A stretch of 64,000 nt of DNA, from assembly GCA_026874595.1 (NCBI GenBank), contig CM049312.1, positions 48,857,429-48,921,428 on the forward strand, in the 5' to 3' direction. Made by a program: the position numbers and the translations under genes. Numbering within the stretch: the stretch's first letter is position 1; the number at the start of each line of letters is the position of its first letter. Shown in pieces: positions 34,814-43,500 of the stretch. The notes below the pieces were generated by a model. The model had not been told where the DNA came from and ran no database searches. It saw only the letters and a program-made list of their open reading frames with translations. The DNA comes from Sipunculus nudus. Its lineage: Eukaryota > Annelida > Sipuncula > Golfingiida > Sipunculidae.

Positions 34814-35735
34814 CAAGCTGCGGACATCATTGTGCACTCGTGGAGAAAGGGAACACGTAAACAATACAACACATTCATCAGTAAATGGTTTAAGTTTTGT
34901 GACAAAAGGGGTTTCAATTCATATGCACCCTCTGTAAACATGGTGCTTGGTTTTCTAACGGAGTTGTTCAATCAGGGATTAGGATATAGCTCATTAAATA
35001 CAGCGCGCTCAGCTTTGTCTACATTAATAAAGCTAGACGGGGTCGGGGCAGGCTCGCACCCATTAATAGTGCGGTTCATGAAAGGAGCGTTTCAGCTGAA
35101 ACCTGTGATTCCCAAAACAACGGCTATATGGGATACAAGTATTGTGCTTAGGCATTTAGCAACATATGACCAGTCATCTAGTTTAAAGCAGGTTACTTGT
35201 AAGATGGTTACATTGCTTGCTTTGCTCACCGGACAGCGTTTACAAACTTTGCATATGTTAGGTATTAATGATATATTGTTTCATGAAAATTCATGTATAT
35301 TGAAAGTAGGGGCTATGCTTAAAACCTCTGCTGCAGGCAGGCATCAACAGGACTTGAGACTACCAGCTTACCCAATTAATAAGAAACTGTGCCCTGTTGT
35401 AACTGTAAAACTGTATTTAGATAAAACTAAGGATCTTAGAGGGACAGAGACCAAGCTATTTATTGTTTGTATGAAACCGCATAATGCAGTTTCCAAAGAT
35501 ACTATAGCAAGGTGGATCAAGGACACACTCAGGCAGGCTGGTATCGACATGAATGTTTTTCCACCACACAGTTGTAGGTCAGCAGCCACCAGCAAGGCCA
35601 GACTGTGATGTTCCACTGGGTACTATCATTAAAACAGCTGGTTGGTCTAATAGTAAGACATTTGCCAATTTTTACAATAAGCCAGTTATACAACCTGACA
35701 CCTTTGCACTTAGTATTTTGAATGATGTGCTTTAA
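34814..35735 (+). pseudogene. DIRS tyrosine recombinase (YR), frameshifted
   Basis: This enzyme inserts the circular DNA intermediate by strand exchange through a tyrosine. The main frame (first ATG at 34832; homology from about 34814) gives an N-terminal SAM-like core-binding domain (WRKGTRKQYNTFISKWFKFC). The catalytic domain has the first Arg in LTGQRLQTLHML (near 35235) and the HxxR box HSCRSAATSKA (35569-35601). A stop then follows at 35606. The C-terminal piece lies one base forward: VPLGTIIKTAGW with the second His replaced by Trp (common in this family), and FANFYNKP with the nucleophile Tyr at 35673-35675. The piece just upstream, 34686-34815 (PRLLPVTRTSLTYDPNAVYP), is in yet another frame. 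So the recombinase has a break between HxxR and Tyr. Confidence 0.87.
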
Positions 35736-35797
35736 TATGGCTTGGTTCATGTACAGGCACTTTTTCTCTTTGTTTTATTACCATACATGGTTTTGAC

Positions 35798-35803
35798 AAT
35801 AAA
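35798..35803 (+). promoter_or_regulatory. AATAAA polyadenylation signal of the DIRS element
   Basis: A canonical AATAAA lies 63 bp after the recombinase stop and 41 bp before the right inverted repeat, where a transcript of the whole element should end. Confidence 0.5.
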
Positions 35804-35843
35804 TTCGTATTTGTAGAATTTTGTTTGTGGACACGCTTTAAAC

Positions 35844-35888
35844 ATCTCGCGTGACCCTGGAGTACGAAAGGCTATGATGAGGTAGAAT
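35844..35888 (-). repeat. DIRS right inverted terminal repeat
   Basis: Starts ATCTCGCGTGACCCTGGAG and ends TGATGAGGTAGAAT; exact reverse complement of 31475-31519. Confidence 0.95.
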
Positions 35889-36182
35889 TCACAAATTAAA
35901 TGAGACTTACACCAACATTTTTTGTACATATTATAAAGCTATCCAAGGGCTACATTTGTACAAAAATTTTGTCCTGATCGGTCAAACGTTTCCTGAGATA
36001 TGTGGGTTTATGTGTTGAAACAGAAGCACAAATGGACGCTGGGCAGAGAGGAAAGGTCAGAGGTCAACGCAAATTGGTTAGGCACCAGTTCACATGTGAC
36101 CCGACAATAGGTGTAAGTTTTAGAAAAATCAGTCCAGTAGTGTCAGAGGAGTTCTCTGAACTTCGTTTTGGCGGATACAATA
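35889..36182 (+). mobile_element. Family A fragment, right of the DIRS insertion
   Basis: After ~30 bp of unmatched sequence, the A core resumes at ACCAACATTTTTTGTAC and continues with ATTATAAAGCTATCCAAGGG. It carries the A tail and the right arm GTTTTGGCGGATAC at the end. The left arm of the hairpin has been lost: TTCTCTG is joined directly to AACTTCG at about 36160. About 70 bp of core is also missing relative to the left fragment. Confidence 0.75.
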
Positions 36183-36854
36183 ATTTGTAAATTTTGTCTT
36201 GCCCAGGAGCTTTGCTCTGTTGTTCCCTCAGTGCCGGCGGCTAAATTAACCTTAATTTGGAAAGAACAGATAATGTATTTCGCTCTACCGGTGCTAGCAA
36301 TGAGTGGTTTAACTAGATATTTCTTGGCACCGCAGGTGCCATAGTATTCCCAGACAATTAACCCCCCCCCAGCCTCGAAGAATAGGATCCCATCTTGGAT
36401 TCAGATGCAGAGACTGACACTTGGCAAGCCACCATGGTTTCTTATAATTATGGGCATATTTAAGGTAAAGGTCACTCTAACAGGAGAGGTCATGATACAA
36501 ATTGAAATATATCTCATTTCGTAACCCATGTCTATATACATGATATGAAAGAAATCTGTCCATTAGTTTTCAACTTATCATGTTCACAGATCTGTGAAGA
36601 GGCAATGGTGGGGTATTACAAGGTGCAAAAGCAAGAAAACGACACATGGTGGCGCCACCTGTATTCTGCAGAAGAAATTCCAAAATTTAAAAAAAAAATT
36701 ATTTAAAAATTAAAATAAAAAAAAAATTTTTTTAACTCAAAAATATATATATGCATGATATGAAAGAAATCTGTCCTTTAGTTTTCAATTTATCATGCTC
36801 ACAGTGCTGTCAAATGGCAATGGTGAGGTATTAACAGGTGCAAAAACAAGAAAA

Positions 36855-37690
36855 CAACACAAGGTGGCACCACCCAGAAAACAATGCTATCAAAGATCTT
36901 ATGTCAATTTGATTTTTGGACCAATCCATGCATCCCTCAGCGAGATATTAAAAATAACATTATTTCAGCGTCATCGCCTCTGTGACCTTGAAAAATGCAT
37001 CAAGGTCATCCATTTTGGAACTTGGCCTTGCCCTTTGAGAAGATGCATCTAAACTGTATGTTTAACCACTGTACCACAAATTCTTTTTGAGTTATTGCCC
37101 TATTTTAGCACAATGGCTGCTGTGACCTTGAAAAAATGCATCAAGATCATCCATGTTCAAACTTGACCTAGCCGTTGATAAGATGCATCAAACCTATGGG
37201 TTTGGTGACTCTACCTCAAATTCTTACAAAGTTATTGCGTTAACATTATTTTAACAAGAAACGACACAAGGTGGCACCACCCAGAAAACAATGCTATCAA
37301 AGATCTTATGTCAATTTGATTTTTGGACCAATCCATGCATCCCTCAGCGAGATATTAAAAATAACATTATTTCAGCGTCATCGCCTCTGTGACCTTGAAA
37401 AATGCATCAAGGTCATCCATTTTGGAACTTGGCCTTGCCCTTTGAGAAGATGCATCTAAACTGTAGGTTTAACGACTGTACCACAAATTCCTTTTTGAGT
37501 TATTGCCCTAATATCATTTTAGCACAATGGCTGCTGTGACCTTGAAAAAATGCATCAAAATCATCCATGTTCAAACTTGACCTAGCCGTTGATAAGATGC
37601 ATCAAACTTATGGGTTTGGTGACTGTACCTCAAATTCTTACAAAGTTATTGCGTTAACATTATTTTAACAAGAAAACGACACAAGGTGGC
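36855..37690. repeat. Two-copy tandem repeat, ~407 bp
   Basis: AAGGTGGCACCACCCAGAAA starts at 36861 and 37268. Each copy continues with identical blocks (TCCCTCAGCGAGATATTAAA, GCGTCATCGCCTCTGTGACC, GACCTAGCCGTTGATAAGAT). A third, diverged start follows at 37683 (period 415). The copies differ in few bases, e.g. CTGTATG against CTGTAGG. Confidence 0.92.
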
Positions 37691-38085
37691 GCCACCTGTC
37701 TTCTGCAAAAGACAAAGCTATCCAAGATCTTCGGTCAATTTGATTTTTGGATCATTCCATGTATCCCTTACTGAGATATTAAAGATTATGTGTGAAATTC
37801 ACCAAATATGGGAATATTCAAGGTCAAGGCCACTCTCATAGGAAAGGTCATGACCCCAGGTTTAATAAACATCATCCCATAACCCATATCTATGTATATC
37901 TATACCTTATCTAATACTTATAAAAGGAATTCGGTTCACGTTTGTTCGCAATGTTCTCTAAAACCGCGTTGTGTACAAAATTGTGCCATACATCATTTGA
38001 AAGGTTATTATCCCCGCAGTGACATAGGCGATATGAAAATAAATAATTTTTAATGTACATATAAGGCCAAAAAAAAACTAGAATA

Positions 38086-39502
38086 CGGGTAGTCGACAAG
38101 CGACTGTGTATCCGCCAGAATCAGAGAAGGACGGGTGAAGTGAGGCATGGATTGAGTGGCAAGGGAAACACACATCACATAAACATGATTGTAGGTGGCG
38201 CCACCTGTTATTTGAACAAGAAACTATCCAAGATGTATACACATGCAAAATGTCATGTGGAAAAGTCAAACCACTGCAGAGATATGAGTGATTTTATCCC
38301 ACAGCAGACAAACAGATGGACGCTGTGTAAAAACGGCTGCCGGTGGTACCACCATTTTTGTGTATGTTATAAAGATATCCAAGGGCTACATTTGTGTAAA
38401 TTTTTTTTCCTGATTGTTCAAACGAGTCCGGATATATAAGCATTATGTCTGCAGCGTGAACGTGATAGTAGGTGGCGCCACCTGTCATAAAATCAAGAAA
38501 GCATTGCGGGATGTATACGCATGTCAAATGTCAGGTAACTTGGTCAAACCACTGAAGAGATATGAGTGATTTTAACCCAAGGCAGACAAACAGATGGACG
38601 CTGTGCAAAAATGGCTGCAGTTGGCGCCACCATTTTTGTGTATGTTATAAAGCTATCCAAGGGCTACATTTGGGTAAAATTTTTTTTCCTGATCGGTCAA
38701 ACGGTTCCCGAGATATGAGCTTGGATGTCTGCAGCGTTAACGTGAAGGTAGGTGGCGCCACCTGTCATAAAATCAAGAAAGCTATCTAGGATGTATATGC
38801 ATGCCGAATTTCAGGTGAATTAGTTAAACCACTGCAGAGATATGAGTGATTTTATCCTAAGGCAGACAAACAGATGGACGCTGTGCAAAAATGGCTGCAG
38901 GTGGCGCCACCATTTTTGTTAATGTTATAAAGCTATCCAAGGGCTACATTTGTGTGAAATTTTTTTTCCTGATCAGTCAAACGGTTCCCGAGATATGAGC
39001 TTGGATGTCTGCAGCGTTAACGTGAATGTAGGTGGCGCCACCTGTCATAAAATCAAGAAAGCCATCTAGGATGTATACGCATGCCAAATTTTAGGTGAAT
39101 TAGTCAAACCACTGCAGAGATGTGAGTGATTTTAACCCAAGGCAGATGAACAGATGGACACTGTGCAAACATGGTTGCAGATGGCGCCACCTTTTTTGTG
39201 GAAGTTATTAAGCTATCCCAGGGCTTCATTTGTGTAAAAAAATTTTCCTGATCGGTCAAACGGTTCCCGAGATATGTGGGTTTATGTGTGAAAATAGACG
39301 CACAAACGGACGCTGGGCAGAGAGGAAAGGTCAGAGGTCAAGGTCACTTGGTAAGGCACCAGTTCACATGTGACCCGATAATTTGTGTAAGTTTCGGAAA
39401 AATCCGTCCAGTAGTCTCAGATGAAATCTCCGGAAACGAACGCGGCGGCGGCGGAACCCGGTCAAAAACATAGTATCCGCAAAACTTCGTTTTGGCGGAT
39501 AC
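38086..39502 (+). mobile_element. Family A element, complete
   Basis: Starts ACTAGAATACGGGTAGTCGA, with AGTCG-ACAAG-CGACT arms and the X motif TGTATCCGCC (one base differs locally). Ends in the hairpin 39473-39502 (GTATCCGCAAAAC-TTC-GTTTTGGCGGATAC). Three regular 280-bp dimer units lie between: palindromes at 38471, 38751 and 39031 mark one half, and 38614, 38900 and 39180 the other (149 + 131 bp). It has the GCGGCGGCGGCGG tract before the hairpin. This is the best reference copy of A in the window. Confidence 0.88.
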
Positions 39503-39506
39503 AATT

Positions 39507-39816
39507 AAGGTATGGTTCTCAGGCAATGCCCGCATCATTTTTAAACCCCCGCATCAAAACTTTTTATTTTGATTTTCAATTAAAACTTTCCAATTTTGAG
39601 CTGCTGCCGCTCTGACATTTCTTTCAAGAAGATAAAACTATTCAATTTCCTTTGTAATGTAGTGCTTTTACTTATTTAATAAAATAAAAATGTTATTTTC
39701 ATGCTTTTCCCTTATCATTTGACATTTTTTATCGAAACATACCAAAAAATTTAAAATACAAAAAGCGCCCGCCCGCATTGATTTCTGAAAAAAAAGTGCC
39801 TGAGAACCATGCCTTT
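39507..39816. mobile_element. MITE with 19-bp inverted repeats
   Basis: The left end AAGGTATGGTTCTCAGGCA and the right end TGCCTGAGAACCATGCCTT are inverted repeats with one mismatch. The interior is AT-rich (TTTTTATTTTGATTTTC) with GCCCGCAT blocks inside each end. It lies 4 bp after the A element. I cannot fix a target duplication, so the superfamily is open. Confidence 0.75.
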
Positions 39817-40640
39817 TTTATTTTGGCCTAATGTTGAGTCATTTTTTCCCCTTTTTTTTACCGAGCACAGCCGAACTGCCTTCGGCAATCACCGGAATGC
39901 GTGCATCGTGGTCACTTAAATTCTAACGATAAGGACTATTGGTGATATGAATAACGCTTGCTTTCAATGAGGGATTTGATCCACGTGCGTGGTTAGTAAA
40001 AGAAAAACACGTTTCTCGCTTTATGAAATGGAGAGTTCAACCCAGGAGGATTAATGACAAAACCTAAATCAGGGTCCAAATTTCAGGACAGGCCTGGGGT
40101 TGGGTGGTGGCGGGGGTTTCAGCCTCAAAATTTGTCTGATACGATGAATAAAAGGTGGCGGTGGTTGAAAATGGGATATGGACCCACTGCATGGAGTCCC
40201 GCTGGGTCCGCTTCTGCTACTTACGATGTATGCATATTTCTTGTTTCCTGCTTCAGGAACAGTTTCCTTGTAACGTACATTTAATTAATCTTTCATGTGT
40301 TCCTCACATCAACCTATTCTTTATACGTCCAACGATAGAAACCAGTCAAATATCAACGAAACACTGTATGCCTCCGCGTCTCATTCCGGTTCGCAATGTA
40401 AACCATCACCGACAGGTCTTCAATGTAAACATACTGGGGTTGATTTTTGCCACGACCACAGCGCCACAAAATAACAGTAAAAAAATAGTTGTACATATCG
40501 TATTCCGACAGTATCCTACTAAAAATCTATATTTTCTTTGAACTTTAATAATAAAAAATGAGCCAACATTCAATATCTCAGTAAATATATCTCCCAAACC
40601 CCGGTAAAAAGCCAGAATACCGAGTTTATCAGCTAGTGCA
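39817..40640. other. Low-copy DNA, CpG-richer than the repeats
   Basis: No repeat landmarks. The ORFs here are short and unlike known proteins. It could be the original host sequence into which B-type elements inserted. Confidence 0.45.
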
Positions 40641-41082
40641 TAATATAAAAGAAATCTGTCCATTAGTTTTTGACTTAAAATGCTAACAGGACTGTCAAGT
40701 GGCAATTTTAGGGGTATTAAAAGGCACAAAAACAAGTAGAGAATAAAAGGTGGCGCCACCAGTTTCTGGAACATGACAACCCTATCCATGATCTTCGGTC
40801 AACTTGATTTTGGGATCAATCCATGCAAGATTTCTTGAGATATTTAAGAATTTTGAGTAATTTTCCCCAAAATTGGACCTATTCAAGGTCAAGGACACTC
40901 CTAGTAAAGGTCATGACCTCATTTTAAATAGGCTTCGTCCTCTCACCCATATCTATACGTATACCAAGTTTGGTAAAGATCCGTGAAATATTTTTTTAGT
41001 TATCGCGCCAACAAGATTTATATGTTGCGGCGGCGGGACCGTCATGAAAACATAGTATACCCCAACTTTGTCTGGGGATACA

Positions 41083-42740
41083 ATTTATTAATCAACACGC
41101 GCGTTACCTTACCCAAAATTAATACAATGAACTGTTTTGTTTGACCGATCGGCGGAATGTTTATTAGCGCGTCACCCATACGTGAAATTGGTTGATCCAC
41201 GTTGTGTATTTTGAGGTTTCCACATGTTTTTTTTTTGTTTGCTCGATCCGGCCATGACATATCCATATTTTATCTTAAAAAAAATTGCTTGGAGTATTTC
41301 TGCCACCGCTTTTTCGGCAGATTAACTTGTGTGCATGCACTATTTTCACGCGCAGTGATTCGGACTTCCGGTGCCTTCAATGCCGGTGCTAAGCCGGACC
41401 GTGGTTCTTTCAGTATGTTTTCCAAGCCGTGGTTGTCTTTCCCACTCTTAGAATTAGACGATGAACTATTTATCCATTGCACACGAACCTCGCTTCTCGC
41501 GGAATTCTGTTGCGATCGGCACGTTTGCGCCGCACGTAATATAGAGCGGTAACCGGTCGGCGGATAAATGACGCCGAATTGTGAGCTTCTGCAAAATTTT
41601 CACTCTTATCTATGCTAAAGTTTCTTGTTATCAGACATTCGTTCGTGATTAGACCAGATATCTGATGATATTTTAACTGGGCAGGGATTAAATCCCCCCA
41701 TCGGATCGCTGCGGACCCGTGCTCGTGTAAAACAAAGTGGCACGGTCGGTTATGAGTGGTTATGTAGATAGATCGTTCGTACAATATATGCCGCTTGAGT
41801 TCGAATACACATTCCCACCTTTCTAATGTGCAAATTTTATTTTAACTCAAAAATTTTGTGTTCGTGCCGGCTTTCTCATAATATTTTTGCTTTTGTGTAG
41901 ATGATCGTCGCCGCATATTACTGTGTTATCATTGGAACTTTTCTCCCGCGCGAGCTTTATATACGGCTTATACATGCCTCTGGTGACAACAGACCACTTT
42001 GTGGTCTACGCGTAGCGGTAGTTGGCAGTTCTTTGAAGTTATATCACGTGTTCATGGGCTTTGCTTTACCGCTTGTCCTTGTCGCCGAACCCGGCGGTTA
42101 TTTTAAAGGTACTTAACAACTAGCCCTGCCTGGCCTTTAGTGTACTGATGTTAACTGCTAAAATGCTTCAAATGAAACGTGATTCCATGTACTGATAGAC
42201 GCGACGTAACTCAGTTATTGCTCTTATCACTAAAGCCCTGTAAAGTCCGTAAGGCGAATCCCTGATATTTGCATATCAAGGCGTCACAAGGCTCCTGACT
42301 CAATAGACAGCTCAACCCGTTTTGGAAAGTCCATACATGGATCTCCGTGTCCTGTGATATATCTCTGCTGTTCAAACATACGGTCCATGGGCAAATTTAA
42401 GTGTATTGTAGACAATGTCCAATCGATTTTGTACTGTGTATTTGTTAGTGTTCAAGTTACACATGAAAGTTTTGCCACTGTTGAGTTGCCAACACGCTGA
42501 ACGTCGTGATCGTTTCAGTCAGCCGGTACATGAATAACATTTTGCGTTCGTCGCGTGTGGACCTGAATATCTCACGCTGATTGGCTGAGCTGGAGACTTA
42601 TTTTAAAACCGGCCTGCTGCGATGTGCAACGGTCTGATAAACGGTGACACACTGACTCACTTAGGCCAAGGGTTTTATATAGTGTTAAAAATCTTGCCGT
42701 ACTCAAATAACCGAGGACCTAAACATATTTACACTAATAA
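41083..42740 (+). promoter_or_regulatory. CpG-rich low-copy zone, candidate promoter
   Basis: CpG dinucleotides are frequent (CACGCGCGTTACC, GCGATCGGCACG, TTTGCGCCGCACG, GGTAACCGGTCGGCGG), while most of the rest of the window is CpG-poor. Sequence on the right side is low-copy and repeat-free for kilobases. Such a contrast suggests an unmethylated promoter region. There is no unambiguous TATA box or initiator. Confidence 0.35.
41901..42116 (+). CDS. Hypothetical short ORF, possible first exon
   Basis: A 71-codon ORF in the CpG-rich zone, starting MIVAAYYCVIIGTFLPRELY. The first ~14 residues and residues 47-62 (HVFMGFALPLVLVAEP) are hydrophobic, so a signal anchor or a two-pass segment is possible. 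A donor-like AAAG|GTACTT lies at its end (cut near 42108). In that case the frame would continue in a downstream exon that I cannot identify. No family recognised; a chance ORF is quite possible. Confidence 0.2.
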   Translation: MIVAAYYCVIIGTFLPRELYIRLIHASGDNRPLCGLRVAVVGSSLKLYHVFMGFALPLVLVAEPGGYFKGT

Positions 42741-42745
42741 AATGG

Positions 42746-42747
<2 letters not shown>

Positions 42748-42806
<59 letters not shown>
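42748..42806. repeat. (AT)n microsatellite
   Basis: About 29 uninterrupted TA/AT dinucleotides. It directly follows AAAATGGGAA and precedes GCAAGCTGGGAGCC. Confidence 0.97.
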
Positions 42807-42807
<1 letters not shown>

Positions 42808-43130
42808 CAAGCTGGGAGCCCACAATAGGCGGTTACTGAATTAACCATGCTGGTTTTGGAAAAAAGATTCTGGGAAAGGCCACTATAATTACTCCTTACG
42901 TCACTGGGAAAGACCTTAGTTCAGCGAGGCGGTGATGTGTGGCGCTGACTCTCCGGTACGGCCAAGTTTACCAGTCGATGAAATAAAGAGGGTCAGAGAA
43001 TGGTAATTAGTTATGTAAGTTGCCGCGTGGTTGCAGTTCCGACATTAAGTGCGACACAGTGAGAGCCGTTTGATATCTCTGTCAGAGCCATTTCATTGAC
43101 TTTGCCAGTCTACTTAACAAGACTTGTCTC

Positions 43131-43492
43131 CAGTGGCGTCAATTTTTCTCCCAGGGTGGGGGGGGGGGGGGGGGGGGGGGGTGATGAGTTTGTTTATATA
43201 TATATATATACCTTTTTTCAGTGTCTCTGAGTGTCATATATATATAAACTCAATCATATTTATTTCAGATAATTATGTTTTAGAAAATAAGTGTATTCGT
43301 GAATTCTAAGCAAGGTTTAGATATAACTTTTTTTAGTAAATATATCAAGTCTTTAATTCTATTTATTAATTAATTTCATTTGCAATATTATAATATTATT
43401 CTCTGAAAAGATGGGGGGATGATAACACTGACCATGCCCCCTTGCCAAAAAGAGGGGGGTATATATACCCCCCCCCTATACTGACGCCCCTG
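43131..43492. mobile_element. hAT-type MITE with 8-bp target duplication
   Basis: A 362-bp insert with imperfect inverted ends: CAGTGGCGTCAATTT on the left and CAGGGGCGTCAGTAT read from the right. It is flanked by the identical 8-mer CTTGTCTC at 43123-43130 and 43493-43500. Eight-base duplications and CAG-GGGCG termini are typical of hAT transposons. There is a 24-G run at 43158-43181 next to the left end and a C/G-rich stretch next to the right. No transposase, so it was mobilised in trans. Confidence 0.88.
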
Positions 43493-43500
43493 CTTGTCTC

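Larger units (their letters stand above)
31475..35888 (+). mobile_element. DIRS-type tyrosine-recombinase retrotransposon
   Basis: A 4.4-kb element bounded by perfect 45-bp inverted terminal repeats. In order it carries a gag-like ORF, reverse transcriptase, RNase H, a methyltransferase-like region and a tyrosine recombinase. This gene order, the inverted rather than direct termini, and the absence of a DDE integrase identify the DIRS order. DIRS elements integrate through the recombinase and so leave no target duplication; none is visible here. The coding regions carry several frame breaks, so this copy cannot supply its own proteins. It sits inside a family A element. Confidence 0.93.
36312..41082 (+). 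mobile_element. Family B element enclosing other repeats
   Basis: The start ACTAGATATTTCTTGGCACC with a perfect GGCACC-GCA-GGTGCC hairpin and the X motif is at 36312. The end is the B hairpin at 41055-41081 (GTATACCCCAAC-TTTG-TCTGGGGATAC), preceded by GCGGCGGCGGGACC. Between them lie B core, a 407-bp tandem repeat, a complete A element and a MITE. The B core near 40640-40990 continues the order seen at 37690-37880. It is unproven that both ends belong to one insertion; the region 39820-40630 shows no B landmarks. Confidence 0.6.

Noticed and set aside
31475-35888. Endogenous retrovirus or Gypsy element
   Set aside because: There are inverted instead of direct long terminal repeats, no DDE integrase, no protease or envelope, and a tyrosine recombinase is present.
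36795-37459. Two almost identical ORFs containing QRSYVNLIFGPIHASL
   Set aside because: They reflect the 407-bp tandem repeat of non-coding core sequence; the same peptide pattern arises in other B cores.
41202-41552. 116-codon ORF in the CpG-rich zone
   Set aside because: No recognisable domain, overlaps a minus-strand ORF of similar quality, and length is within chance for GC-richer DNA.
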